From Isosphaeraceae bacterium EP7 (GTDB lineage: Bacteria; Planctomycetota; Planctomycetia; Isosphaerales; Isosphaeraceae), in NCBI GenBank assembly GCA_038400315.1, contig CP151667.1, forward strand, positions 2,925,174 to 2,989,173: DNA of 64,000 nucleotides. Direction: 5' to 3'. Shown one piece after another: positions 7,783 through 17,242 of this stretch; the first letter of the stretch is position 1; each line of letters begins with the position of its first letter. The position numbers and the translations under genes are program-made. The notes under the pieces were generated by a model, which did not search any database, was not told the DNA's origin, and was given only the letters and a program-made list of their open reading frames with translations.

Positions 7783-10134
7783 TCAGTCGGGAGTCTTTAT
7801 CGGATTCTGGCCCCGTTGACAAGGCGTCTTCGGGGGAAAGGCGTGCGATCTAGGCGCATCTGGCGAATCGCGTGCCATTTGCGGTTGGGCCCTGACGATC
7901 GCGCGGCCGAGTGGGCCGGCGAGCAGCGCGGGCAGAAAGAGCAGGTTTGCCAGCATCCCGGCCGTGAGCAGGAGGAGCATCAGGAGGCCGAATCGAAACG
8001 TGGGGATGAACGAGCTGAGCGCGAATGCCGACAGCCCGACGCCGATGATGCCCCAGCTCTGGAAGATCGCGCGGCCGCACGTATCGTAGGCCAGCAGCGT
8101 CGCATCCGACGCCGAGAGCCCCCGGCGCGCACCGCGGCGGTGGCAGAGGAGGAAGTGGATGACGTCGTCCACCGTGACGCCCAGGGCGACGCAGGGAGTC
8201 ATCACCGATCCGATATCCACGACGAGTCCGAGCAGGCCCATCGACCCGAAGATGACCGTCGTGGGGAAGACGCTCACGAGCAGCATCGCGGCGCCGGTCA
8301 GCCAGGAACGAGTCAGCAGGATCATGGCCACGACGATCAAGGCGATGTCGGTTCCCAAACCGAAGAGCATCCCGTTCAGGAGCGAACGTCGCGCCTTGAA
8401 GACGATAGGAGCGGTCCCCGTGATCATGAGATCCACGCCCCGATGGTCCGCGCCGAGCTGGGTGGAGAGTAGCGGTTCCAGCGAGCTTCGGATGGTCCGG
8501 GCCAGGACCTCGTAATCCAGATCGCCGACCCCCCTGATCCGCAGGCTGAGCCGCCAGGCCTCCAGATCTCCGTCCTCGGCCAGCCATCCTTTCGCGAGAA
8601 GGAGCCCCCTCCGCCCTCGGAGCAGGGCTTCCAGCAGCGCCCCGGGGAGGAAGCCCTGGCGCCCCGATTCCGTCAGGAGCGGAGGCGCGAAGGTCGCCGC
8701 GGAAAGGCAGCCGGTTGCGTCTGGCAATCGCCGGGCCGCCGCGTCCATCGCGGCCACCAGCCTCATCCGGTCGAGCATGGTCGTCCGACTCTCGGGCCGG
8801 AAACGGATCACCACCTCTAGCGGAACCGTCGCGCCGAGTTTCTCCTCCAGCCAGCGCGTCATGGGGATGACGGGCGTGCTGGGCGAGAAGAGCCGCATGA
8901 GCTGGATCGACGTACGTATCCGAGGCAGCCCGAACGCCCCGGCGATCATGGCGGCCAGGCAGAGGAACAAGATGACGCGACGCCGCCCCACGACCCACCG
9001 ACCGAGCCCCGGAAAGATCCCGAGGTGCGTCCCGGGGTTCAACGCTTCCTCATCGCGCCCCGGTCGCCGTCGCGAGTCGCCCTCCGGCATCAGCACCGTC
9101 CACGCGGCGGGGAGCAGCAAGAACTGCGAGGCCGAGCTGATCACCACCCCGATCGCCGAGAACACCCCGAACAGGCGGATCGGCTTCAGGTCGCTGTAGA
9201 TGAGGGACAGGAGGCCGAGCGCGGTGGTCCCGGCCGCGAGCAGCAGCGGGACGGCCGCGTGCATGACGGCGCGATCGGTCGCGCTTGCGTGATCCCCCTC
9301 GTCGAGGGCGTCCAGGTAGTAATTCGTGAGATGGATCGCCCCGGACACAGCTGTGACGTAGACCAGCGGGACCATGGTGATCGCGACCGCGTTCAGCGGC
9401 GTGCCCGTCAGGGGGATGACGGCCAGACTCAACGCCGCGCTGTAGACGCCTACGAACAAGATGAGCACGGTGAGCCGGGGATCGCGAAAGCAGAGCCACG
9501 CGATAAGCAGGCCCAGGAAGCCCGACAGGCTGAACAGCCTCACCAGGGAATTCGTGCTCTCTCGGTTCAATGCGTCGTTGATGACGGGGACCCCGCCGAG
9601 CCGCACCTCGCTCGGTGGGACGCCCGCCCCGGCGGCCGCTCGGCGTATCCGGCCGATCGCGGGATCGAGCCGGCCGGCCATCGCCGCCGGGAGGAACACC
9701 ACGGCACACGTTTGCCGCCCGTCTGGCCCGATGACGACGCCGCGCAGGCGTTCGATCGCCAGCGACCTGTCCAGATTCACCGGCGGGCCCGTCAGCATAC
9801 GCAACAACGATCGCCCCGTGTGGATTTCCCCGATGAGCAGAGGATCCGGGTCCTGCACCGGCCGCGGGGTCAGTTGCTCAACGAACCGGTCCAGCCGATC
9901 GTCGTCCAGGGTGCAGCCGGGCCAGCTGACTGCGATGAAGTCCTGCGCCCCGAAGTGGCTCTGGAACCAGCGATACTGCTGTGTCTCGGCATACTTCAGG
10001 GGCAGCCAGTCGCGCACGTCGTTGGAATTACTGCGGACACCTACATACACGCCCCAGCCGATGAGGGGGATGAGGAACGCCGCGACCAGGAGGATGGCCC
10101 GGCCATAGCGCCGGTAAAATGGTCGCGAAGGCAT
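7783..10134 (-). CDS. MMPL/RND-family membrane exporter
   Basis: A protein of about 783 residues in two homologous halves. Each half has a membrane helix (Y-G-R-A-I-L-L-V-A-A-F-L-I-P near residue 10; R-R-R-V-I-L-F-L-C-L-A-A near residue 380), a large extracytoplasmic loop and a bundle of five further helices. The second bundle has the conserved V-A-L-G-V-T-V-D-D-V-I-H-F-L motif, whose aspartates carry protons in RND pumps. Substrates of MMPL-type proteins are commonly lipids or hopanoids; none can be assigned here. The frame is open upstream to 10347, but Met at 10134 (M-P-S-R-P-F-Y-R-R-Y) starts the conserved part. The Shine-Dalgarno support is weak. No membrane-fusion or outer-membrane partner is adjacent. 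Confidence 0.85.
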   Translation of the reverse strand: MPSRPFYRRYGRAILLVAAFLIPLIGWGVYVGVRSNSNDVRDWLPLKYAETQQYRWFQSHFGAQDFIAVSWPGCTLDDDRLDRFVEQLTPRPVQDPDPLLIGEIHTGRSLLRMLTGPPVNLDRSLAIERLRGVVIGPDGRQTCAVVFLPAAMAGRLDPAIGRIRRAAAGAGVPPSEVRLGGVPVINDALNRESTNSLVRLFSLSGFLGLLIAWLCFRDPRLTVLILFVGVYSAALSLAVIPLTGTPLNAVAITMVPLVYVTAVSGAIHLTNYYLDALDEGDHASATDRAVMHAAVPLLLAAGTTALGLLSLIYSDLKPIRLFGVFSAIGVVISSASQFLLLPAAWTVLMPEGDSRRRPGRDEEALNPGTHLGIFPGLGRWVVGRRRVILFLCLAAMIAGAFGLPRIRTSIQLMRLFSPSTPVIPMTRWLEEKLGATVPLEVVIRFRPESRTTMLDRMRLVAAMDAAARRLPDATGCLSAATFAPPLLTESGRQGFLPGALLEALLRGRRGLLLAKGWLAEDGDLEAWRLSLRIRGVGDLDYEVLARTIRSSLEPLLSTQLGADHRGVDLMITGTAPIVFKARRSLLNGMLFGLGTDIALIVVAMILLTRSWLTGAAMLLVSVFPTTVIFGSMGLLGLVVDIGSVMTPCVALGVTVDDVIHFLLCHRRGARRGLSASDATLLAYDTCGRAIFQSWGIIGVGLSAFALSSFIPTFRFGLLMLLLLTAGMLANLLFLPALLAGPLGRAIVRAQPQMARDSPDAPRSHAFPPKTPCQRGQNPIKTPD

Positions 10135-10499
10135 GCAGGTGCTCGCCGTGCCAAGTAATGTGGATCGGGAGCCACGCCCGCCTGGACCAGGATGAGCCGG
10201 CCGTACGCCGATCCCCTTCCCATCGTCCGGCCATCCATAATATACAGGTTTCCGGGCCGCACCTAAGTCTAACCATTCTCGGCGGTCAACCGGCCCGCCG
10301 CGGACTCGGCTCCGGAACCCATCGGTTCCGCTCGCCGCGACCTTCATCGAACGCGGTAATCACCGCCCGACTTGCTCCAGGGCGACGCGTCGCGGTTCGC
10401 CGAAGATGCGAATGATCCCCCGAAATGGGTGGTCCAGGATCAGTAAGATGGCGATCGCGAACGACAGCGCGCAGACGGCCAGGGACAGCAGCGCCCCTC

Positions 10500-10790
10500 T
10501 CCGATGCCCTGGTCGGCCTGGACGCGGTCCCGGTCGAGGTCCGCGTGGATGGGGACGTCGTTCGGCTCATCGACCGCGAAACCGGCGAATTTCTTCTGGC
10601 CCGTCGCTTCGAGCCAGGATTTTCGCTACTGAATTGCGCTCACTCTAACCTGAAGACGTGGCGTGACCTGCGAGGCTCGCTCGAGCGACGACAGACCGTG
10701 CGAACCCTCGGCCGCCGCTTCCACCAAGACCCGATGGCCTACCTGCGATCGTTTGAGGAGTCGCTCATCAATCAGGCTTTGCCAGCCTAG
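10500..10790 (+). other. possible gene remnant, unrecognised
   Basis: An open frame in this interval reads V-P-V-E-V-R-V-D-G-D-V-V-R-L-I-D-R-E-T-G-E-F and ends N-Q-A-L-P-A before a TAG. The amino-acid composition looks protein-like, with beta strands followed by a helical, Arg-rich tail. There is no plausible start, and the upstream part of the frame (from 10425) is not protein-like. It resembles the tail of a larger protein. No family is assigned. The rest of 10135-10835 holds nothing recognisable. Confidence 0.25.
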
Positions 10791-10835
10791 AAAAAAACCG
10801 CATCAAACCGCTCGTCACGGGAGGATCGTCACATC

Positions 10836-11117
10836 ATGGCCATCCCCATCAATGGCCATTGCGGCAAGCAACTGCGAGCCAAGGACGAATCTGCCGGGAA
10901 GCGTGTGAAATGCCCGGCCTGGGAAACGGTCCTGACCATCCCGCCCAAACCTTCGGGTGCCCGAGACGGCGAACAAAACGTGCACAAGCCGCATCGTTTC
11001 CCGGTCCTCTCGGTCGGGGTTGGTGTCTTCTGCGCCGCCGTGATCGTCGGGGCGGTCGTCCTAGACCGCATGAAGAAAGCGGACCGGGCGAACGAGATCG
11101 CCGCGTCCAAGGTTTAG
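10836..11117 (+). pseudogene. degenerate zinc-ribbon membrane protein
   Basis: The start M-A-I-P-I-N-G-H-C-G-K-Q-L-R-A-K-D-E, then A-G-K-R-V-K-C-P-A-W-E-T-V, follows the planctomycete N-terminal zinc-ribbon pattern CPxCGK...CPxCG. Two of the four cysteines are lost (N-G-H-C instead of C-P-x-C; C-P-A-W instead of C-P-A-C). A membrane helix follows (F-P-V-L-S-V-G-V-G-V-F-C-A-A-V-I-V-G-A-V-V-L) and then a charged helix. A TAG at 11115-11117 ends the frame, yet the same frame stays helical afterwards (E-A-K-Q-A-A-D-Q-R-F-V-P-Y-L-R). This suggests truncation of a longer coiled protein. Decay is likely, but a short functional protein cannot be excluded. Confidence 0.55.
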
Positions 11118-11304
11118 GAGGCCAAGCAGGCAGCGGACCAACGGTTTGTGCCCTATCTTCGTGCCATTCCCTCTGTCCCCTGTTACCGCTGCGGCCGGGA
11201 CTCCGGCCAAGCGTAGTCGTCCAGCGAAGCGATCGATTCACCGCAATTCGCGCGGTGTCCGGCATCGAAGCGTTGTCCATCACTTCAACGAGGCGCGGTT
11301 CCCC

Positions 11305-11427
11305 ATGAAGATGAGGGTCGTAGGCGTGACTCATGGAACGGTGGGCGGTCGCGGGGCCGTCGTCTTTGTCGATGATGCCGGAGGCTATCAGGTCTTCAAG
11401 GATGACGACCCGCGGCTCACCCGGTGA
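11305..11427 (+). CDS. hypothetical 40-residue ORF
   Basis: The short frame reads M-K-M-R-V-V-G-V-T-H-G-T-V, followed by G-A-V-V-F-V-D-D-A-G-G-Y-Q-V-F-K-D-D-D. It has an alternating strand/charged pattern that could be a real small protein or the piece of a broken one. No clear ribosome site. Elsewhere in 11118-11637 nothing is recognised. Confidence 0.25.
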   Translation: MKMRVVGVTHGTVGGRGAVVFVDDAGGYQVFKDDDPRLTR

Positions 11428-11637
11428 GCCACTGCTCCGACGAAGCGACCCTTCATCACGCGCTGGACCGGCGGGGTCTGCGACCAAATACCACGGGGCC
11501 TATCCTTCAGCAGCCCCTTGTTCAGCGAGGCGGGGCGGATTAGCGTCTGAACCAGCCCTTCCTAATTAACCGGCGGGACATCATCGAGGAAAGTTCTCAC
11601 GACCGATGTCACCGGGTCGTAGCCAGGATTTGCCACC

Positions 11638-12684
11638 ATGATTCGATCTATGCGGACCCTCGCGATCGGAATGGCACTGATCGGTGCTCACAATCCGACT
11701 GGCTACTGCCAAGAATCCGGGCGGCCCCCCGAAGCTGAGAAGGCGAAGACTTCCCCAGCCCAGACTGGGCCGGCCGGGGCCGCCGCCCCGGCCTCCTCCC
11801 CGACGGCTGCCGCCGAGAAGGCCGTACGGGAGACGGTCGCCGCCTACGTCGCCACGTACAACCAGAAGGATGCGACCAAGCTCGCCGCGTTCTTCACGGA
11901 GAACGGCGAGCTCATCGATTCAGAGAACGTCGCCACGAGCGGGCGCGAGGCCATCACCCAGGAGTTCTCCGACGCATTCGCCGAGCAGTCGCCCTATACG
12001 CTCAAGGCCGATATCGAACGGGTCCGGCAGATCACGCCCGAAGTGGCGAAGGCCGAGGGAGTGGCCCGGCTGGTTGCTCCCAGAGAGTCCACGATCGCCA
12101 AGCGGTTCGTCGCCGTGCTCGCGCGGCAGGGCGATGCCTGGAAGATCGACGAGATCCGCGACTACCCCGCGCCGGCCGACAGCCTCACGCCCTACGAGAG
12201 GCTCAAGGAGCTGGAATGGATGATCGGCGAGTGGGTTGATGAGTCCGACGAAGTCCAGGTCAGCACGACTGTCCGGTGGGGGCAGGGCAAGGCGTATCTC
12301 ATCCGGGATTACAACGTACAGGTCAAGGGGAAGCCCTCGACCAGCGGTCTCATGGTCATCGCCTGGGACCCGCAGACGCACCGGATTCGCTCCTGGATCT
12401 TCAACGCCGACGGCAGTCGCGGCGGGGCGTCCTGGACGCGAGCGACCGACAACCAGTGGGTCGTCAAGGCCCACGGCAGCACGGCCGACGGCCAGTCGAC
12501 CTCGGCAACCCAGGTGATTAGCCTGGTCAACAAGGATGCCATGCGGACCAGCTCCACCGATCGCATCATCGGGGACGAGATCGCGGGCGACCTCGACGAA
12601 ATCATCATGGTCCGGAAGCCGCTGCCCCCTGGCGCGACGGCCGCCCCGTTGCGACCCGCGACGCCGACCTCGGCGCCACGATAG
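11638..12684 (+). CDS. secreted SnoaL/NTF2-like protein
   Basis: A 348-residue protein. A hydrophobic leader (M-R-T-L-A-I-G-M-A-L-I-G-A) is followed by a Pro/Ala-rich linker to about residue 60. The SnoaL-like (SgcJ/EcaC type) domain runs from about 60 to 175: V-A-A-Y-V-A-T-Y-N-Q-K-D-A-T-K-L-A-A-F-F, then G-R-E-A-I-T-Q-E-F. A C-terminal beta-rich domain (W-M-I-G-E-W-V-D, about 195-330) resembles the lipid-carrier-like part seen in planctomycete homologues. The NTF2 fold makes a cone-shaped pocket; without catalytic residues known for the subfamily, the ligand is unknown. It probably acts in the periplasm. The next gene starts 54 bases downstream, so the two may be cotranscribed. Confidence 0.8.
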   Translation: MIRSMRTLAIGMALIGAHNPTGYCQESGRPPEAEKAKTSPAQTGPAGAAAPASSPTAAAEKAVRETVAAYVATYNQKDATKLAAFFTENGELIDSENVATSGREAITQEFSDAFAEQSPYTLKADIERVRQITPEVAKAEGVARLVAPRESTIAKRFVAVLARQGDAWKIDEIRDYPAPADSLTPYERLKELEWMIGEWVDESDEVQVSTTVRWGQGKAYLIRDYNVQVKGKPSTSGLMVIAWDPQTHRIRSWIFNADGSRGGASWTRATDNQWVVKAHGSTADGQSTSATQVISLVNKDAMRTSSTDRIIGDEIAGDLDEIIMVRKPLPPGATAAPLRPATPTSAPR

Positions 12685-12738
12685 CACCTCATCGCCATAC
12701 CGATTCGGCTCACGTTTTCTCGTGTCGAGGCCGGTGTG

Positions 12739-15330
12739 ATGTTCAAGAAGACCTGGCTCGTCCTCGCGGTTCTGGTACTGGTCGGTGTCCTCTGTGAGGC
12801 CGCGATGGCCCAGCGCGGCCGCGGCGGCGGGGGCGGACGCGGCGGCGGCGGGCGCGCGGGCGGTGGCGGCGGCGCGCGGGGGGGCGGCATGGCGCGGCCC
12901 GCGGCCCCCCGCGGCGGCGGCGGCGGCGGCATGGCGCGGCCTCAAGCGCGGCCCCAGGGGCGCCCCGGCGGCATGGCGCAACCCGCCGGCCGGCCCGGCG
13001 GCGGGGGCATGTCCCGGCCTCAAGCGCGGCCCGGCGGCATGGCGGGACCCGCGGCTCGTCCCGGCGGCAACCGTCCCGGCGGCGCCGGCGGTGGCAACCG
13101 CCCCACCACGCTTCCCGGCGGGATCGGCGGCAACCGTCCCGGCGGCGCCGGCGGGAATCGACCGGGAGGAATTGGCGGGAACCCTCCCGGCGGTGTTGCC
13201 GGGAATCGACCCGGTCCCGGTGTGGGCGGCCGCCCTGGCGCGGGTGTCGGCAACCGACCCGGCGTCGGCGCCGGTAACCGCCCCGGTCCTGGTATCGCTG
13301 CAGGGAATCGACCGGGTGTCGGTGCCGGGAATCGACCGAGTGTCGGCGGTGGCAACCGCCCCACCACACTTCCCGGCGGGATTGGTAGCATCGGCAGCCG
13401 TCCCGGCGGCGGCGGCGGCCGACCGGGCCTCGGAGGCGTTAGTCCGCCCTGGGGTCAGTCAAATCTCGGCGGCGCCGGCAACCGACCGGGTGGCGTCGGC
13501 GGCGTCGGCAATCGGCCCGGCATCGACAACCGACCGGGCGGGATCGGTGGCATCGGCGGCGCCGGCAATCGACCGGGCGGGATCGGTGGAGTTGGTGGCG
13601 CCGGCAACCGGCCCGGCATCGATAACCGACCGGGCGGGATCGGTGGAGTTGGCGGTGTCGGCAATCGACCCGGCATCGACAACCGACCGGGCGGGGTCGG
13701 CGGAGTTGGCGGTGTCGGCAATCGGCCCGGCATCGACAACCGACTGGGCGGGGTCGGTGGCATCGGTGGGGTCGGCGGGATCGGTGGGGTCGGCAACCGC
13801 CCCGGCAACGGCCTGGTCGGAGGAGGAGATGGGCTCGGAAACATCGGAAGCGGCAATATCGGTAGCGGCAACATCATCGGCAACGGCAACAATTCCTGGG
13901 GCGGCGGAGGCGGCTGGTTCGGGAGTGGCGGCGGCTACGGTGGCTGGGGCGGCGGCGATGGCGGCTACGGTGGCTGGGGCGGCGGCTACAACCGGCCTCC
14001 CGCCTACGGTGGAGGCTATTACGGCGACTGGTACAACGGATGCTGGAACCACGGCGACTGGGGAGGCTTCTGGGCGGGGATGGGTGTCGGTGCGCTCACG
14101 AACTGGGGGCTCAATGCCCTCTATAATCCCCCCTACGCCTATAACTACGGCATGTCCAGCTACTTCCCGACCTGGGGCGCCTACGACTACTCGACCTGGG
14201 GGCTGGAAAGTGTCACGACCCCCTGGCTGTACGAGGACTACTCCAACCCCTATACCACGCCCGCGACGCAGACGATCGTCGTCCAGCAGCCCGTACCGGT
14301 CCAGGTTGGCGCGGAGGCGCCCGGGCCTCCCGCAACGGCCGTGGCCTTCGACTATGCCAATCCGATCGGCGTGACGGAGCCCCCCCGCCCGCCGGACGCC
14401 GTCGATGCCGCCCAGGAGACGCTCACCGGCGCCCGCGAGAGCTTCCATGCCGGCGATTATCCCGGTGCGCTGGCGCTCGCCGACCAGGCCCTCGCCCGGA
14501 CGCCGAACGATCCGATCCTGCATGAGTTCCGGGCGCTTGTCCTGTTCGCGCTCAAGCGCAATGAAGAGGCGGCCGCCACCGTCTACGCCGTCCTCACCGC
14601 CGGACCGGGCTGGAACTGGCCCACGGTGGTCGGACTCTACCCCGATATCGACACTTACAACAACCAACTCCGCGAGCTCGAGGCCAGCGTGCGGCAGAAC
14701 CCGAACTCCGCGTCCGACCGATTCCTGCTCGCGTACCACTACCTGGTCCAGGGCCACAAGGACGCGGCCGCGGCGCAGTTCCAGAACGTGGTCAAGCTCG
14801 AGCCCAAGGACCAGCTCTCCGCTCGGTTCGCCGAGGCCCTCGGCGCCAAGTCTCCTCCCCCGCCTCCCGAACTCCCCGCGAAGCTCGCCGAGGCTGGACG
14901 CGACGTCGCGTCAAGGCCAGCGGATCTCGCCGAGGTCGGAGCCGGCGAACCTTCCCGAGCCCGGCCGGGGGCCGAGACCGGTACGGCGGAGGACGTGCCC
15001 CCGCCGCCTGCACCTCCGCCGAATCTGCAAGGTCGGTGGTCGGCCAGGCCGAATGAGAAGGTGTCCATCTCGCTCACGCTCAACCCGGATGGTACGTTCG
15101 CCTGGTCCGTGACGCAGGCCGGCAACAGCCAGACCCTTCAAGGTCGAGCCGGTTATCAGGACCAGATCTTGACCCTCGCACAGGAGCAAGGTCCCCCCTT
15201 GGTGGGTAAGATCGAGCTCGACGCCGCCGGGAATCGCTTTACGTTCAAGCCCCCTGGTACGCCCCGTTCGGTCACTGGGCTATCGTTCGAGAAGGAGACT
15301 GCCGCGAAGGCAGCGGCGAGCGGAATGTAA
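12739..15330 (+). CDS. secreted Gly/NRPG-repeat protein with TPR domain
   Basis: An 863-residue protein with a clear signal peptide (T-W-L-V-L-A-V-L-V-L-V-G-V-L, cleavage near A-M-A-Q). Residues about 28-115 are Gly/Arg/Ala-rich. Residues about 115-375 are N-R-P-G repeats, partly as 19-residue tandem units. A Trp/Tyr/Gly-rich segment (G-G-W-F-G-S-G, Y-G-G-W-G-G-G) runs to about 440. Then come a compact aromatic domain, a tetratricopeptide region (F-H-A-G-D-Y-P-G-A-L-A-L-A-D-Q-A-L; Y-L-V-Q-G-H-K-D-A-A-A-A-Q-F) at about 555-715, and a C-terminal beta domain that begins L-Q-G-R-W-S-A-R-P. It is probably a surface or matrix protein; the function is unknown. A GTG directly precedes the chosen ATG. 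Confidence 0.8.
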   Translation: MFKKTWLVLAVLVLVGVLCEAAMAQRGRGGGGGRGGGGRAGGGGGARGGGMARPAAPRGGGGGGMARPQARPQGRPGGMAQPAGRPGGGGMSRPQARPGGMAGPAARPGGNRPGGAGGGNRPTTLPGGIGGNRPGGAGGNRPGGIGGNPPGGVAGNRPGPGVGGRPGAGVGNRPGVGAGNRPGPGIAAGNRPGVGAGNRPSVGGGNRPTTLPGGIGSIGSRPGGGGGRPGLGGVSPPWGQSNLGGAGNRPGGVGGVGNRPGIDNRPGGIGGIGGAGNRPGGIGGVGGAGNRPGIDNRPGGIGGVGGVGNRPGIDNRPGGVGGVGGVGNRPGIDNRLGGVGGIGGVGGIGGVGNRPGNGLVGGGDGLGNIGSGNIGSGNIIGNGNNSWGGGGGWFGSGGGYGGWGGGDGGYGGWGGGYNRPPAYGGGYYGDWYNGCWNHGDWGGFWAGMGVGALTNWGLNALYNPPYAYNYGMSSYFPTWGAYDYSTWGLESVTTPWLYEDYSNPYTTPATQTIVVQQPVPVQVGAEAPGPPATAVAFDYANPIGVTEPPRPPDAVDAAQETLTGARESFHAGDYPGALALADQALARTPNDPILHEFRALVLFALKRNEEAAATVYAVLTAGPGWNWPTVVGLYPDIDTYNNQLRELEASVRQNPNSASDRFLLAYHYLVQGHKDAAAAQFQNVVKLEPKDQLSARFAEALGAKSPPPPPELPAKLAEAGRDVASRPADLAEVGAGEPSRARPGAETGTAEDVPPPPAPPPNLQGRWSARPNEKVSISLTLNPDGTFAWSVTQAGNSQTLQGRAGYQDQILTLAQEQGPPLVGKIELDAAGNRFTFKPPGTPRSVTGLSFEKETAAKAAASGM
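13492..13806 (+). repeat. 57-bp tandem repeats encoding the NRPGIDNRPGG unit
   Basis: In-frame tandem repeats code for G-N-R-P-G-I-D-N-R-P-G-G-(I/V)-G-G-V-G-G-(V/A). At least three full units and several partial ones are present, with synonymous drift between copies. Such arrays can change copy number by replication slippage. Confidence 0.75.
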
Positions 15331-15558
15331 CCGTCCACGAGAGGGAAACGGGGCTAGTCCACCGGCGTGATCCGGTCGCCGTCGGTCCAGGCCGTCGTGA
15401 TCCGGTTGATGCCCCGGACTCCCTCTCCATGCTGCTCGATCCGGCCTCCAGTCGCAGAAGGTCTACCGTGACCGATCAACCGGCCCGAGATCACCTCCGG
15501 CCTCCCGGCTCATCCCTTTGGATTCGCCCTGTCGCGACTCGCCCGAAAATCCTGATGG

Positions 15559-16500
15559 TCAGCAAGTTGTGCCGTTAATCGCTTCCCCGATCGCTTGCTT
15601 CACCCCCATCGGTCGAATCGAGAAGACCTCCAGGGCCTTCTTGTCGCGGACCACCGTGGGGTTCTTGAGCCCCTCGATCAAATGTCGACCAACTTCGTAG
15701 GTTGCGGGGGTCACGAGCGCCAGCCAGAGTCCCGAAAGATAGGGGGTCAGGATCGGAACGGAGATCAGCCAGCGCCGCAGCCCCTTCTGAAGGGCGTATT
15801 CCCGGATCAGATCCCCATACGTCACCACATCCGGGCCGCCGATCTCGAAGATGCGATTCCCCTCCGACGGCAGATCCTTCGCCGCCAGGAGATACGCCAA
15901 GACGTCGTCCACCGCGATGGGCTGTGTTTCCGTGGCGAGCCAGCGAGGGCACAGCATGACGGGCAGCCGGTCCGTCAGCGACTTCAGCAGGTGGAACGAC
16001 GTGCTGCCCGCGCCGACGACCATCCCGGCCCGGAATTCGACGGTCTCGACGCCGGAGCCTCGGAGAATCTCGCCGACTTCGTGGCGACTGCGCAGGTGCG
16101 GCGAGAGTCCCGGATCGGCATCGTCACCCAGGCCACCCAGGTAGATGATCCGGCGCACCCCGGCCTGCTTCGCGGCCCGAGCGAAGTTCGTCGCCGCCCG
16201 CCGATCGTCCTTCTCGAAATCAGTCGAGCCTGACATCAGATGCACGAGATAATAGGCGGTCTCGACGCCCCGAAGTGCTTCATCGAGCGATTCGGGGTCG
16301 AGCACATCCCCCCGGACGATCTCCGTAGACTCCTCGACGGTCGCCCTGAGCTTATCCGGGTCGCGGGCGAGACATCGCAGGACCACCGGCTGGGTTTCGA
16401 GGAGCGGGATCAGCCGGCCGCCGACGTAGCCGGATGCGCCCGTCAGCAGGACGACGGGGGCACCCGTTGATCCAGGTCGTTCGGATTCGATGGGCGCCAT
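15559..16500 (-). CDS. NAD(P)-binding NmrA/SDR-type protein
   Basis: A 313-residue atypical short-chain dehydrogenase. The Rossmann motif is V-V-L-L-T-G-A-S-G-Y-V-G-G (residues 16-28). Then come the strand/Asp pattern V-R-G-D-V-L-D and the V-R-R-I-I-Y-L-G-G-L-G-D segment of the YbjT/NmrA branch. The C-terminus ends abruptly after A-I-G-E-A-I-N-G-T-T-C. Some homologues carry an additional C-terminal domain that is absent here. It is divergent from the DUF1990 gene with 121 bp between the two starts. These families occur together in other genomes, so a joint role is plausible but unproven. Confidence 0.82.
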   Translation of the reverse strand: MAPIESERPGSTGAPVVLLTGASGYVGGRLIPLLETQPVVLRCLARDPDKLRATVEESTEIVRGDVLDPESLDEALRGVETAYYLVHLMSGSTDFEKDDRRAATNFARAAKQAGVRRIIYLGGLGDDADPGLSPHLRSRHEVGEILRGSGVETVEFRAGMVVGAGSTSFHLLKSLTDRLPVMLCPRWLATETQPIAVDDVLAYLLAAKDLPSEGNRIFEIGGPDVVTYGDLIREYALQKGLRRWLISVPILTPYLSGLWLALVTPATYEVGRHLIEGLKNPTVVRDKKALEVFSIRPMGVKQAIGEAINGTTC

Positions 16501-16621
16501 CGTCTTCGCTCGGACTTTCGGTTGGGCAACGGGTTGTCAGGCGGATACGATTGTCTGGGGATAGTTTACCGTTTAACGAGCCTCCGCGCATGCCGGGCAG
16601 GGGACGAGATCGAGGATCGGG

Positions 16622-17242
16622 ATGCTGTCGGTGAGAAAACCGTCCGGCGAGTTCCTTCGCCGCTACTTGACGGGACGGGCGGGGCTGGACTTCAGCTATT
16701 CGGCCGTGGGAGCGACCGCCCACGACCCGCCCGATGGATTTGTCCTGGATCACAGACGGACCAAGCTGGGCGAAGGCGAGACCGTCTTTCGGTCGGCGAG
16801 GGCCGCGTTGGAGCGGTGGGAGCAGTTTCATCTGGGCTGGGTCGAGGCATGGCCGCCCGAGACGCCGATCCGTCCCGGCGAGGTCGTGGCCGTTTTGGGC
16901 CATGCGATCGGCCTGTGGTGGCTGAACTCCTGCCGGATCGCGTACGTCGTGGATGAATCGGGACCAATCAGTAAGTTCGGCTTCGCTTATGGAACCTTGC
17001 CCGGCCACATCGCGAGCGGCGAGGAGCGATTCCTGATCGAATGGGACCGATCGGACGATTCCGTCTGGTACGACATCCTGGCGTTTTCCCGACCCGACCA
17101 AGTCTTGATCCGACTTGGCTACCCGGTGGTGCGACGGGCGCAGAAGCGGTTCGGGCGGGACTCGGCGGCGGCCATGCTCCGGGCTGTTCGCGTTGGGGGA
17201 TGCGCCGCCAGGAGTCCGGACGTGCAAAAAGACAAATTCTAG
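16622..17242 (+). CDS. DUF1990/UPF0548-family protein
   Basis: This 206-residue protein matches the DUF1990 pattern. It begins with the L-D-F-S-Y-S-A-V-G-A-T segment. The core motif is F-G-F-A-Y-G-T-L-P-G-H-I-A-S-G-E-E-R-F at residues about 118-136, followed by V-W-Y-D-I-L-A-F-S-R-P. The family has a SRPBCC-like beta-rich fold and no established reaction. There is no signal peptide. It is divergent from an NmrA-type dehydrogenase, a common neighbourhood for this family. The tail after R-F-G-R-D-S-A-A-A-M is variable. The ATG lies just after a GAGGATCGGG stretch. Confidence 0.82.
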   Translation: MLSVRKPSGEFLRRYLTGRAGLDFSYSAVGATAHDPPDGFVLDHRRTKLGEGETVFRSARAALERWEQFHLGWVEAWPPETPIRPGEVVAVLGHAIGLWWLNSCRIAYVVDESGPISKFGFAYGTLPGHIASGEERFLIEWDRSDDSVWYDILAFSRPDQVLIRLGYPVVRRAQKRFGRDSAAAMLRAVRVGGCAARSPDVQKDKF

